Virus record (IMG/VR): IMGVR_UViG_3300010430_006906
Span: 1-46,512 of that record
Direction: 5' to 3' (one strand)
From: a virus
Length of the DNA stretch: 46,512 nucleotides
Of this stretch, positions 1 through 8,442 are shown piece after piece. The notes beneath the pieces are model-generated. The model was not told the DNA's origin. It ran no database searches and saw only the letters and a program-made list of their open reading frames with translations. Made by a program: the position numbers and the translations under genes. The first letter of the stretch is position 1, and each line of letters starts with the position of its first letter.

Positions 1-1185
1 TCACTCCCGCTGCCCCCTCACCATCCCGACGACGCGGGCCACCGCGCCGCGGCGCTCCTCAAGGGTCACCGCAGAGTAGCGCTCGCCGATCGCCTCGTCC
101 GCGTGGCCGATGAGCGCCTGGCGGACGATCTCGGAGGCGTTCTGCCGGATGAGGTTGTTCCAGGTGTGCCGGAGCATGTGCACCGCCGGCCGCCCGTCGA
201 GCTCGATCCCCGCGGCGTCGCACACGCGCAGGATGGCCTTGCGCGCGTACACGTTCGCCACGTACGTGGCGCCGCGGCGCCTCGAGGGGATCACGAGCGG
301 CGAGTCGCACCCGGTCTGCTGGTGAGCGACCAGCGCGCGCCGGTGCTCGCGCAGAACCTCGATGAGCTCGTCGGGGATCACGACGGTGCGCCGCGACGCT
401 CGAGCCTTCACGTGGCCGACGATCCCGCGCCACTGCGCCCGGCGGACCCGGATGGTGCCGGCCTCGAGGTCGACGTCTCCCCATTCGAGCGCGCTCGCCT
501 CGCCGAAGCGCAGACCCGTCCAGGCCATCGTGGCGACGAGCGCCCAGACGCGGCGCCACGGCTTGGTGACCTCGCCGCGCTGGGTCACACCGAGGCGAGG
601 CCCGGCGGCGAGGAAGCGCCGCAGCTCCTCGATCGACAGCCCGCGCCCCTCGTCCTCGAGGCGCTCGTCCTCGCGCACGTCGCGGCGAACACCGACGCCG
701 GCGACGATGCACGCGACGCGCTCCTCGCGGGCAAAGGTCCGGAGCACGCGCAGCCGGCAATCGAGCGTGCTGCTGGCGTCGCCGCCCTCGCGGCCGCCGG
801 CGAGTGCCTCGCGCACGTCGTGCGGCTCGAGCTCCGCGAGTAGGTAGTCGCCGAGGACCGCCGTCCACCAGGAGACGGCCGAGGCGTAGGTCGACGCCGT
901 GCTCGGCTTGATCGTCAGCCGCTTCTCAGCGAGCCAGCCGGCCAGCGCCTCACCGAGTCTTGCCGGTCCCGCCTCCACCACGCGCCGCCCGCGCTCGCGC
1001 AGCCAAGCGGCGCGCTCGAGCGCGCGGTGTTTCGCGGCGCTGGCCGGGCTGTCGGCCTCGATCCGTCGATCGATCTCGTGCTCTCGGCCCGTCTTCGGGT
1101 GCCGCACCTTCGCCCGGATCCGGTACACGCCGTCGCCCAGCGGCGTCACCCCCGGGTAGCGCCTCTTCGCTCGCCTCTTCGCCAT
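1..1185 (-). CDS. int: Tyrosine recombinase (prophage integrase)
   Basis: Site-specific recombinase expected to insert and excise the prophage at a tRNA-Gly attachment site. The N-terminus carries the AP2-like arm-binding motif (RYPGV...YRIRAKV). A SAM-like core-binding domain follows, then a catalytic domain with Arg in TGLRFGEAS, the HMLRHTWNN box (HxxR), His in LIGHAD and the nucleophile Tyr in GERYSAV, so the active site looks complete. I chose the ATG at 1185 because a GGAGGG ribosome site precedes it closely; the frame stays open to 1251. The stop codon is the first bases of the window, so the attachment site lies just outside. Length (394 residues) is normal for the family. Confidence 0.93.
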   Translation of the reverse strand: MAKRRAKRRYPGVTPLGDGVYRIRAKVRHPKTGREHEIDRRIEADSPASAAKHRALERAAWLRERGRRVVEAGPARLGEALAGWLAEKRLTIKPSTASTYASAVSWWTAVLGDYLLAELEPHDVREALAGGREGGDASSTLDCRLRVLRTFAREERVACIVAGVGVRRDVREDERLEDEGRGLSIEELRRFLAAGPRLGVTQRGEVTKPWRRVWALVATMAWTGLRFGEASALEWGDVDLEAGTIRVRRAQWRGIVGHVKARASRRTVVIPDELIEVLREHRRALVAHQQTGCDSPLVIPSRRRGATYVANVYARKAILRVCDAAGIELDGRPAVHMLRHTWNNLIRQNASEIVRQALIGHADEAIGERYSAVTLEERRGAVARVVGMVRGQRE

Positions 1186-1387
1186 CTGCCCTCCGTCGGA
1201 TCCACGCGTCGACGTCGGCCGCGCGGAACAGCAGCACGCCCCTCGCCCCATGACCGTACACCTGCGGACCTCGTCCCCGGCGCACGAGCTTGGTCACCGC
1301 GCCCCGGGTGCAGCGCAGGATCGCGGCAACCTCGGAGGTGTCGAGGAGCTGGGGGAGCGCGCTGCGGTCCTCGGCGAGCTCGCCCAT
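950..1387 (-). CDS. Excisionase-like helix-turn-helix protein
   Basis: A small DNA-binding protein probably acting as recombination directionality factor. Residues about 14-65 form an AlpA/MerR-type winged HTH (LLDTSEVAAILRCTRGAVTK ending in the usual LLFRAADVDAWI). The ATG overlaps the stop of the upstream gene (TGATG). The open frame runs 236 bases into the integrase gene in another frame, giving an Arg-rich tail with no recognisable domain. Only the first 75 or so residues look meaningful. The degraded integrase at the right end of the window has the same HTH-then-int arrangement in the same relative frame, which supports the pairing. Confidence 0.7.
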   Translation of the reverse strand: MGELAEDRSALPQLLDTSEVAAILRCTRGAVTKLVRRGRGPQVYGHGARGVLLFRAADVDAWIRRRADGEEASEEALPGGDAAGRRRVPDPGEGAAPEDGPRARDRSTDRGRQPGQRRETPRARARRLAARARAARGGGGTGKTR

Positions 1388-1662
1388 CAGCCGCGCGCGA
1401 TCTCCAGGTCGAGGGTGCGACGCGCCGCGTGCGTCGGGACTCCGCGCAGCGGGGCCCCTGCCGTCGTCCGACACAGCTCCCCGGCACGGGCACCGCAGGT
1501 CGGGCAGGCACGGGTCAGCCCGTAGCGTTCTCGCGCGTCGCCGAGCAGGACCTCCAGCGCCTCGCGCTCGTCGTCTCGCACCCGCACGCCGGCCGCGAGC
1601 TGCTCGAGCACCGGCAGCGCGAGGAGCACGGGCACGGCCGGCTGGACCCTCAGCTTCGACAT
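1387..1662 (-). CDS. Small zinc-finger protein
   Basis: Unknown phage protein of 91 residues. Its C-terminal half has the pattern CPTCGARAGELC followed by His and Arg in PTHAARR, a common phage zinc-knuckle of the C-x2-C-x6-C-x(n)-H type. I chose the ATG at 1662 because GGGAGG lies five bases upstream; a slightly longer in-frame ATG at 1677 lacks such a site. It overlaps the end of the upstream gene by 13 bases and the start of the HTH gene by one base, so all are probably co-translated. Binding to nucleic acid is inferred from the knuckle only. Confidence 0.6.
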   Translation of the reverse strand: MSKLRVQPAVPVLLALPVLEQLAAGVRVRDDEREALEVLLGDARERYGLTRACPTCGARAGELCRTTAGAPLRGVPTHAARRTLDLEIARG

Positions 1663-1973
1663 CGATCCTCCCGCCAACGCAGCATGACGCGTGCGACCGC
1701 GCGCAGGTCGACCTCCGAAAGCGCCTGCACCCCCTCGTGCTCGAATCTGGGGATGACGCGCGCCATGCGCGCCACATCCTCAGGGCGGATGCTCCGGATG
1801 AGGGCCGCGGACAGCGGTCCCCGGGACACGAGCTCGACGATCGCCTCCTGCATCAGCAGCGCGCCGGCGTGCGCGTCTGCGCACGAGGTGCAGAGGTCGC
1901 GATCCGCGTCGACCCACGCGCAGCCCTCATCACAGGCGTCGAGCTCCGTGCAGCCGCAGACCCGGCAGATCAT
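1650..1973 (-). CDS. Small zinc-ribbon protein (ICRVCGCTE type)
   Basis: A protein of 107 residues with an N-terminal zinc cluster, MICRVCGCTELDAC followed by GCAWVD and LCTSCA. This widespread phage motif is often found beside DNA-metabolism genes. The rest is a helical segment without recognised family. The ATG overlaps the stop of the ParB-like gene (ATGA), so it was taken as the start. The function is unknown; zinc binding by at least four of the Cys is inferred from spacing. Confidence 0.65.
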   Translation of the reverse strand: MICRVCGCTELDACDEGCAWVDADRDLCTSCADAHAGALLMQEAIVELVSRGPLSAALIRSIRPEDVARMARVIPRFEHEGVQALSEVDLRAVARVMLRWREDRCRS

Positions 1974-3775
1974 GACGACGCCTTCTTCTTCGGCGCCTTC
2001 TTCTTCGGTGCCTTCGGCGCCTTCTTCTTCGGTGCCTTCGGCGCCTTCATCTTCGACGGCTTCTTCTTCGACGCCCTCGACGCCTTCCGCGCTTCCCGCC
2101 TGTGATGCGCGACGTCGACCCCGTAGTGCTTGAGAACCTGGCGCGGGCCAGCCTTCGCGGCGAGCGGGTCGCGGTGCGCGGCTTGAGCGAACGCTGGCGC
2201 GAGTACGAGCTCGACGAGCAACGCGAGGAGCTCGCCGCGGTCCATCGGCTTGGCGAGCTTGGTGATCCGGGAGGTGGAGTCGAAGAAGTACGCGGGGACC
2301 TTCTGCCCGCGGCTGTTCAGGACCCACCCGACCGCCGACGTCGAGGAGTGCTGAACGGCGACGCGCACGAGCGCGCGCAGCACCTCCGCGTCAAGCTCGC
2401 CCGGGCCGTCCGCGATCGCGCTGCGGAGCGTGGCAGCGCACCGCCGAATGACCTCCTCGTCGCGCTTCGCCTTCTCGCGGCGTTTGCGCTCGCGCTCGGC
2501 GTGCTCGCGCCTCCTCTCCTCGTAGTCGCCGCTGATGTCCTCGAGCGTGCCGTTGCTCGACCGCGCGCGACGCGCTTCGCGCACGCGCGCCGCACTCTCG
2601 GCGCTGTTGGGGTAGCGGTCCTGCACACGAGACCATGCGAGCTCCTCGTCGAGCGCCTCGACGAGCTCTCCCTTGGGCGTGCAGATGACCGTGAGGTCCT
2701 CGACGGCAAGCTCGCCGACGATCTCGCGCCACGTGGGCACCTCCGGCTCATCGGGATCGAGGTCCTGGTAGACCTCGGCCGGCTCGTCGAGCGTGACCAA
2801 TCCGCTGTCGTGCCGGACTTCGCATCCCCAGGCGATCACGCTCTTGGCCGCGTCGCCCTCGAGCACCGTCGCGCCAGCGGCCTCGAGCTCCGCCCTCCGG
2901 GCCGTCCACCAGCCATCGACCTTGGCCTCCCAGCACGCGCCGTCGAGGCACAGGTCCTCGCCGTCGGCGTCGCCGAATAGCTCGGCCTGCGCAGCGGTGC
3001 GGCGCGGGCAGCTCGCACACGCTCCGGCGTTGGGCACGAGCTGCGCGTCGGCCAGGTCCCAGGGCGCCTCGGCGAGCACACGGCACGCCCGCTTGATCGC
3101 GGCGCGAACATGCTGGCCGCTGGCGACGCCGGGCATCCAGTGTCCGTATTCGTCGCCTTCGAAGCCGTCGGGCCAGTTCTCGACCCGGGGCCAGCGCAGG
3201 GCCGGGCCCATGTGCTCGACCGCCTGGCGCTGCGGGGCGGCGTCCAGCTGCGCGAGCGCCAGCGCGCCCGTGAGGGTGAGCAGGCCGTGCTCGAGCAGCA
3301 TCCGGCCCTCGGGTCCCAGTCGCTGCAGCCGAAGACGCGCCCGAACGTAGCTCTCCGAGCGGCCGAGCTTGGCCGCGATCGCGGCCACGTCCCGACCGCG
3401 CTCGAGCAGCGCCTCGTACGCGTCCGACTCCTCGAGCGGTGCCACGTCCGCGCGCTGGCTGTTCTCGGCGACCATCGCCTCGAGCGCAGCGACGTCGTCG
3501 AGGTCGTAGCGGACGCGCACCGGCACGGTCTTGGCGCCGGCGATGGTCGCAGCGCGCAGGCGGCGAGCTCCGCAGATCACCTCGTATCCGCCGGGCAGCT
3601 CGCGCCCGTTGACCAGGCGCAGCGGCCGCACGAGCAGCGTCTGTAGAATCCCGTCGGCTGCGATCGAGTCGGCGAGGTCTTTGAGCGCGTCCTCGTCGAA
3701 GGTGCGCCGAGGGTTCAGCTCGCTCTCGGTGAGCTGGCCGATCGGGACGTCCAGAGTCTTCGGCTTCTTCGCCAC
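1970..3775 (-). CDS. ParB/RepB/Spo0J-like protein with lysine/alanine-rich tail
   Basis: A 601-residue protein with a GTG start. The N-terminal ParB domain is clear: the GARRLRAATIAGA segment corresponds to the ParB GERRxRA box, and ENSQRADVAPLEESDAYEAL to box II. The HTH DVAAIAAKLGRSESYVRARL follows at about residue 130-150. The middle has several Cys (ACASCP, CLDGACWEAK). The last 35 residues repeat KAPKKKAPKAP, like histone H1, encoded by tandem 24-27 bp DNA repeats near 1980-2070. No ParA ATPase is present anywhere in the window, so plasmid-type partition is unlikely. A chromatin-like or regulatory role on phage DNA is possible. Similar ParB-domain proteins occur in early operons of other high-GC phages. 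Confidence 0.82.
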   Translation of the reverse strand: MAKKPKTLDVPIGQLTESELNPRRTFDEDALKDLADSIAADGILQTLLVRPLRLVNGRELPGGYEVICGARRLRAATIAGAKTVPVRVRYDLDDVAALEAMVAENSQRADVAPLEESDAYEALLERGRDVAAIAAKLGRSESYVRARLRLQRLGPEGRMLLEHGLLTLTGALALAQLDAAPQRQAVEHMGPALRWPRVENWPDGFEGDEYGHWMPGVASGQHVRAAIKRACRVLAEAPWDLADAQLVPNAGACASCPRRTAAQAELFGDADGEDLCLDGACWEAKVDGWWTARRAELEAAGATVLEGDAAKSVIAWGCEVRHDSGLVTLDEPAEVYQDLDPDEPEVPTWREIVGELAVEDLTVICTPKGELVEALDEELAWSRVQDRYPNSAESAARVREARRARSSNGTLEDISGDYEERRREHAERERKRREKAKRDEEVIRRCAATLRSAIADGPGELDAEVLRALVRVAVQHSSTSAVGWVLNSRGQKVPAYFFDSTSRITKLAKPMDRGELLALLVELVLAPAFAQAAHRDPLAAKAGPRQVLKHYGVDVAHHRREARKASRASKKKPSKMKAPKAPKKKAPKAPKKKAPKKKASS

Positions 3776-3783
3776 GGCGCGCC

Positions 3784-4005
3784 TCAGAGGACCATGCGGA
3801 AGGGGATGTCGACGACCTCGGGCCGCGGGGCCTCGTGCTCCTGCAGGTCGCGCTCGAGCTCGCTCGCATCCTCGTCGCGGTCGACCGCGATCCGGGTCAC
3901 GTAGCAGTGCACCGGTACGCCGGCCTCGGTGTGCCCCTGCCAGACGCGCGCGGGCACGCCGTCGAGGTAGACCATCTTCGTGGTGCTGGTGATCGTGATC
4001 TTCAT
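3784..4005 (-). CDS. Small conserved-looking protein, unknown function
   Basis: A 73-residue protein beginning MKITITSTTKMVYLDGVPAR. It is predicted mostly beta strand at the N-terminus, with an acidic helical patch near residues 43-57. It has no membrane segment and no recognised motif. The start overlaps the stop of the upstream zinc protein (ATGA) and eight bases separate its stop from the ParB-like start, so it belongs to the leftward early operon. Clean start/stop coupling and the absence of a better competing frame are the evidence that it is a gene. Confidence 0.6.
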   Translation of the reverse strand: MKITITSTTKMVYLDGVPARVWQGHTEAGVPVHCYVTRIAVDRDEDASELERDLQEHEAPRPEVVDIPFRMVL

Positions 4006-4256
4006 GCGCTCCTCGCGTTCTCAGGGTTCTTGGGGTGCTCGGCCCACTTGCGCGCGTGCGCCGGGCAGAGGTGCTTGTCGGGTGCCGGCGAGCTCGCGCA
4101 GCGGAGGCACAGCCCGCGGCTGCAGGTGCGGCCCTGCCTCTTGCCGCGCAGCTTCCAGTCGCACAGGACCTCGCAGCGGCCGCCGCACTCGGTGCACGTG
4201 CGGCGGCGCTCGCGGGTGCAGACGATGCCGAATCCCGGGATGCCGTGGCAGGGCAT
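4002..4256 (-). CDS. Cys-rich zinc-cluster protein
   Basis: An 84-residue basic protein with about ten Cys, arranged as CTECGGRCEVLC, then TCSRGLCLRC and a final LCPAH. This suggests two or more structural zinc sites. The ATG overlaps the SbcC-like stop (TGATG) and its own stop overlaps the next start, so expression is tied to the recombination genes. The sequence does not match a family I can name; nucleic-acid or protein binding is inferred from composition. Confidence 0.6.
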   Translation of the reverse strand: MPCHGIPGFGIVCTRERRRTCTECGGRCEVLCDWKLRGKRQGRTCSRGLCLRCASSPAPDKHLCPAHARKWAEHPKNPENARSA

Positions 4257-6697
4257 CAGGCCTCCACCTCGACCGCTCCGCCGGCGACGCGCAGCCGGCT
4301 GTCGCACAGCTCGAGCACCTCGGGCGAGTGGCTGACCAGGAGCACGCGCTCGGCTCCGATGTGCGCGGCTGCGCGGCGCAGCATCGCGACGTAGCGCCGC
4401 GCGTTGTCCGGGCTGAGCGCTGCGCCGCTCTCGTCCCGGATCAACGTAAGCCCCTCGAGGTCGCCGCGGCGGCAGGCGAGCTGCGTGAGCGCGAGCGAGA
4501 CCGCCTCGCCGAGCAGCACGCACTCGCCGCCCGAGTACGTCTCCGCGCCCGCCTCGCGCCCGGCGACGGTGTCGAGCACGCGGACTTCGAGCCCCTCGAG
4601 CTGGCGCTTGCCGTCGGCGCTCCTGCGCGTGGTCTCGATCGAGACCGTCCAGCGGGTCGACACGCACTGGTGCAGGAGGTCGTTGATGCTCGCCGTCAGC
4701 TCCGGCCCGGCCGCGTCGATCTCGAGCGCCTGCAGCCCGTCGCGGCCGAGGTCGTTGCCCAGGCGCGTCCACACCGCTTGGCGGCGCTCGAGGCGCACAT
4801 CCGACGCGTGGAGTTCGGTGCGCCGCGCGGCCAGTAGCTGGGCGCGCTGCAGACGCTGCTCGAGCGTGGTCACGGCCGCGTGCGCAACACGGGTGCTTCG
4901 CTCCTCGGCGTCGGCCGCGGCCGCGGCGTCGGAGACGAGCGTCCCGATCGCCGGCGGGGTCTCGGGCAGCGGCGCCGCGGCGAGCGCCTCGTCGGCCGCC
5001 GCCCGACGCTCGCGCGCGTCGCGCAGCTGCGGCTCGATCTCCTCGAGGCGCGCGCGGGCGCCACCGAGGGCGGTGAGGTCTCGATCGAGCGTGGCGAACC
5101 GCTGCCGCTCCTGCTCGCGCAGCACGCGGTGCTGGGCGACGCTCGTCTGCAGCGCGTCGCCGGCGTCGGCCGCGGCCGCGCGCGCCTGCTGCAGCACCCG
5201 CGCGGCGTCGAGCTCGCCCGCGGCCGCCTCGTCGACGGCGACCCGCGCCCGGTCTAGCTCCGCCTGAGCGGTCTCGAGGTCCACGCGTCGCGCGGCGAGC
5301 TGCTCGAGCCGCCCGAGCTTGCCCTGCGCGTCCCGCAGGCCGGATGCGAGCTCCTCGATCTGCGACTCGAGCTCGGCTGCGCGCCCGGGCGCCTGCTCGG
5401 CGAGCTGGGCGCGACCGTCATCCTCCTCGAGGACCCGCCGCCCGGTGGCTCGTGCATCCTGTACGGTCTCGGCCTCGGTCACGTCGACGAGGCCGTCGCG
5501 CAGCGCGTCCACGCGATCGCGAGCGCCGCGCAGCTGCACACGGTGCAGGGCCTCGAGCTCGGCGCGCGCGCCGCGCAGCTGCTCCTCGGCCAGCTCTGCG
5601 TCGTAGCGCGCTGGGCCGAGCAGGTAGCCCGCCTCGCGCACCTGCTCGCCGGCGGCGACACGGCGCTCGAGGTCCTCGACCCGCGCACCTGCCTCATCCG
5701 CGGCGCCGTTCGCGGCCGCGGCCGCCTCCGACGCGCGCGCCAGGTCCGCCTTCGCGAGCTCGTGCGCGGTGCGCTGTTCCGCACCCGTCGCCTGCACCGC
5801 GTCGAGGTCGGCGCGCAGCGCGTCGCGCTCCTCCTCGAGGAGGCGCAGTACGTCCTCGCGCGCGAGGACCGCGCGGGTGGCCGCCTCGCGCCGCTCGAGG
5901 TCCTCGACCGCCGCCGTCGCCCGCGCCAGTCGTTCGGCCAGCTCACTCCGGCGCGCGACGCGCTGCTCGGCGTCGGCGCGCATCCGCTCGGTGGCGGCCG
6001 CCGTCGCCCGCGCCTGCTCGAGCGCCTCGCGCGCTGCGGCCAGACGCTCGTCGGCGCCGACGGCGGCCTGGCGCGCCGCGGCGAGCTCGGCGTCCAGGTC
6101 CTCGACGGACGCGGGCTCATCCAGATCGGACAAGCGCGCACGCACGACGGCCAGCTCCTCGCCGGTACTGCGGCCCCGCGCCCGAGCGCGCTCGGCGAGT
6201 AGCTCGAGGTGCTCGATCCCCAGCGCGCGTAGCAGCACCGCCTTGCGCGCCGCCGGCCGCATCCCGAGGAACCCGCGCGCGCCCTGCACCGCGAACATGG
6301 CCGACTGCAGGACCTCGGCGGGTGGCAGGTGCGCGGCGGCCCACGCATCGAACTCGCGCAGCTTCGTCGACGACAGCAGCGGCCCGCCGCCCTCGTCGAC
6401 CACGACGGCCTCCGCCTTGCCGCTGACCGCGTCGACGAGGTGGCGGATGGTGTAGGTCGCCCCGTACGTCCACGTCGCCTCGAGGACCGCGTCCCGCCGC
6501 GTCGCGAGCTGGGCCAGCGAGCCGCGCGTGGGGCAGCTGCGGTACAGCGCGCCGGGCCCGGCGAGCTCGAGCAGCGTGGTCTTGCCGGATCCGTTGTCCC
6601 CGCAGACGCCGACCAGCGGCCCGGGCACGTCGTCGAGGTCGAGCTCGACGTGGCCCAGGGGACCCATGCCCTGAACGATCAGGCGATCGAGACGCAC
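4256..6697 (-). CDS. sbcC-like: SbcC/Rad50-like SMC-type ATPase
   Basis: Expected ATPase subunit of an Mre11-Rad50-type nuclease complex that processes DNA ends and hairpins. It has 813 residues: Walker A GDNGSGKT at 33-40, a long Ala/Arg/Glu-rich coiled coil through about residue 660, then the ABC signature YSGGE near 725, Walker B LTLIRDE near 750 and an H-loop in LLVSHSPE. The GTG start at 6697 overlaps the upstream TAG. I see no CxxC zinc hook in the coiled coil, so dimerisation at the apex must differ from classical Rad50. The protein is shorter than bacterial SbcC (about 1000 or more). The partner nuclease is one gene upstream, as in phage T4 gp46/gp47. Confidence 0.88.
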   Translation of the reverse strand: MRLDRLIVQGMGPLGHVELDLDDVPGPLVGVCGDNGSGKTTLLELAGPGALYRSCPTRGSLAQLATRRDAVLEATWTYGATYTIRHLVDAVSGKAEAVVVDEGGGPLLSSTKLREFDAWAAAHLPPAEVLQSAMFAVQGARGFLGMRPAARKAVLLRALGIEHLELLAERARARGRSTGEELAVVRARLSDLDEPASVEDLDAELAAARQAAVGADERLAAAREALEQARATAAATERMRADAEQRVARRSELAERLARATAAVEDLERREAATRAVLAREDVLRLLEEERDALRADLDAVQATGAEQRTAHELAKADLARASEAAAAANGAADEAGARVEDLERRVAAGEQVREAGYLLGPARYDAELAEEQLRGARAELEALHRVQLRGARDRVDALRDGLVDVTEAETVQDARATGRRVLEEDDGRAQLAEQAPGRAAELESQIEELASGLRDAQGKLGRLEQLAARRVDLETAQAELDRARVAVDEAAAGELDAARVLQQARAAAADAGDALQTSVAQHRVLREQERQRFATLDRDLTALGGARARLEEIEPQLRDARERRAAADEALAAAPLPETPPAIGTLVSDAAAAADAEERSTRVAHAAVTTLEQRLQRAQLLAARRTELHASDVRLERRQAVWTRLGNDLGRDGLQALEIDAAGPELTASINDLLHQCVSTRWTVSIETTRRSADGKRQLEGLEVRVLDTVAGREAGAETYSGGECVLLGEAVSLALTQLACRRGDLEGLTLIRDESGAALSPDNARRYVAMLRRAAAHIGAERVLLVSHSPEVLELCDSRLRVAGGAVEVEA

Positions 6698-7014
6698 TAG
6701 GCCCCCTGCCCCGTGAACGGGAGGCCGCCGAAGTCGAACGCTGGCACGCCGTCGATGGACAGCGGTCCTTGGAACAACCCGTACGCCGCCCAGTCGCAGC
6801 CGAGCGTCGGGACGTAGCGACCGAGGCACTCCTGCTCGACCCGGAAGTCGCCCTCGCGCAGCCGCGGCAAGTGCTCCCCGAACTCCGACCGGACCCGCTC
6901 GATCGACATCTCCCGCTTGCAGGCCGGGCACGCGAAGCGCCAAGTCGCCTGGTCGGCGCCGAAGAGGTCGCGGCCCTTGCTCTCCCACTCCTCCCGGCTG
7001 ACCTCACGCGGCAT
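6697..7014 (-). CDS. Small Cys-containing protein between sbcC- and sbcD-like genes
   Basis: A 105-residue protein with RDLFGADQATWRFACPACKR near residues 16-35 and further Cys in QECLGRY and LGCDWAAYGLF. This layout resembles small phage proteins annotated as the VVA0879 family, from memory only. CPAC plus the two later Cys could hold one zinc. It sits exactly between the ATPase and the nuclease genes and overlaps both, so it may be an accessory factor of that complex. This is inference from position. Confidence 0.6.
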   Translation of the reverse strand: MPREVSREEWESKGRDLFGADQATWRFACPACKREMSIERVRSEFGEHLPRLREGDFRVEQECLGRYVPTLGCDWAAYGLFQGPLSIDGVPAFDFGGLPFTGQGA

Positions 7015-8209
7015 CGCGCACCTCCACCTCGAGCTCGCCCAGGCCCGCGAGCAGCTCGCCGGCGTAGGTCTCGTCCGGCTCGTCGGCGCGGGCGCGCCAC
7101 AGCGCCTGCAGCTTGTCGGCGAGCGTCGCGGCCGCGCCGACCTCCGGGGCCCGGGCCCGCGTCTTGGCGATCACCCGCTGCTCGAGCTCGACGCGCACGG
7201 CGCCGGCGGCGAGCCAGCTCTGGCGGTAGTCCTCCGCGAGTTCGCGCGCGCGACCGCGTACGTCTGCGGGCGTCTCGTAGCGCAGGCGGATCTCCGCGCC
7301 CGCCGGAGCCACGTCGTCGGTCGCATCGACCGCGAGCGAGATGCCGTCCTCGCCGACGGCTACGTGGCCCTCGAGCAGGAGCATCGGCGCACACGGCGTC
7401 GACACGCGCTGCCAGCGCACCGACAGCAACTCCTCGACGCGAGCGTCGTCGGAGATCTCCAGAACCGCGTAGCCCTTGTCCTCGATCTCCCCGAACGCGG
7501 TGCGGCGCGGCGAGCCGGGATACAGCACGGAGGTGCCGAGATCGCCGCCGGTCGTGCCACCCTCCCATGGCTCCCATGCCTGGGCCATGTGCACGTGCCC
7601 CAGGCAGACGACGTCGGCGCAGGCGAGCTCGAGGGCGCCGAGCCCCAGCTCGAAGTCGCAGCCGACCAGCGGCTGACCCGTGGAGACCCGCGAGCCCCGC
7701 ACCATCGCGTGCGCCAGCAGAATCCGCGGTCCGTCGTGACGGGCGAGCTCGAGCCCCAGCCCTCGGAGCACGTGCTCGAGCGCGGCCGCGGCGCCCTCCT
7801 CGAGGAGCGCGCGGCTGTCGACCCGCAAGAACTGCGCGAGGCTCGCGCGCGACGGCCAGGCCAGGCACGCCACGGCGACGCCGGCGACGACGTGCACGGC
7901 TGCCGCTTCCTCGACGACGATCGGGTGGCGCGTCCGGAGGCGTTCGAAGATCGAGAGGTCACGCGGCGCATCGTGGTTGCCTCGCACCATCACGACCGGC
8001 GCGAGCTCGGCCACGTCGCGCAGCCAGTCGGCGACCTGGGCGCGCTCGAGCGGCGTCGACTTGCGCTCGAAGACGTCGCCGGCGTGCAGCACCAGGTCGA
8101 CGCCACGCTCGCGCAGGTCCTGGGCGATCCAGTTGTGGATCTGCACGCACTCCTCGAGCCGGCTGGACTGATCGAAGTGCGAGTCGGCGATGAGGGCGAC
8201 GCGCGTCAT
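7004..8209 (-). CDS. sbcD-like: SbcD/Mre11-like metallophosphoesterase
   Basis: Expected nuclease subunit working with the SbcC-like ATPase on DNA ends. The five calcineurin-type motifs are present in order: Asp9 and His11 in ADSHFD, GDVF at 44-47, GNHD at 77-80, His in LLAHAMV near 170 and GHVH near 205. Two divalent metals are expected in the active site. A capping region with ordinary composition follows to residue 401, the usual length for SbcD. The start overlaps the next stop upstream by four bases. It sits with zinc proteins and a possible annealing protein, suggesting recombination-dependent replication or repair of phage DNA. Confidence 0.9.
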   Translation of the reverse strand: MTRVALIADSHFDQSSRLEECVQIHNWIAQDLRERGVDLVLHAGDVFERKSTPLERAQVADWLRDVAELAPVVMVRGNHDAPRDLSIFERLRTRHPIVVEEAAAVHVVAGVAVACLAWPSRASLAQFLRVDSRALLEEGAAAALEHVLRGLGLELARHDGPRILLAHAMVRGSRVSTGQPLVGCDFELGLGALELACADVVCLGHVHMAQAWEPWEGGTTGGDLGTSVLYPGSPRRTAFGEIEDKGYAVLEISDDARVEELLSVRWQRVSTPCAPMLLLEGHVAVGEDGISLAVDATDDVAPAGAEIRLRYETPADVRGRARELAEDYRQSWLAAGAVRVELEQRVIAKTRARAPEVGAAATLADKLQALWRARADEPDETYAGELLAGLGELEVEVRDAA

Positions 8210-8442
8210 GACGCGATCTCCCGGGCGCGCACCCGCTGCTGCCCGTCACCGGCGCAGCGCCTACATCTCGCGCCGCGGACGTCCAGGCCGTACCCGTCGC
8301 AGTCCGGACACGCGATCGAGACCAGGGTGGCGCCGGCGATGCGCTGGTAGCAGGCGCCCGCGCACTCCTCGCAGTCCACGCCGCTGTCGCCGTGCACCGC
8401 GCCCGTGCCCTCGCACTCGGGGCACTCGATGAGAACGTCCAT
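8206..8442 (-). CDS. DnaJ-type zinc-finger protein
   Basis: A 78-residue protein with four CxxC-type repeats: CPECEGTG, CEECAGAC, CPDCDGYG and CRRCAGDG. This is the spacing of the DnaJ central zinc domain, which binds two zinc ions; no J domain is present. Phages often carry such stand-alone modules in DNA-metabolism operons, with unknown role. The start overlaps the stop of the next gene upstream by one base and its stop overlaps the SbcD-like start by four. Confidence 0.7.
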   Translation of the reverse strand: MDVLIECPECEGTGAVHGDSGVDCEECAGACYQRIAGATLVSIACPDCDGYGLDVRGARCRRCAGDGQQRVRAREIAS

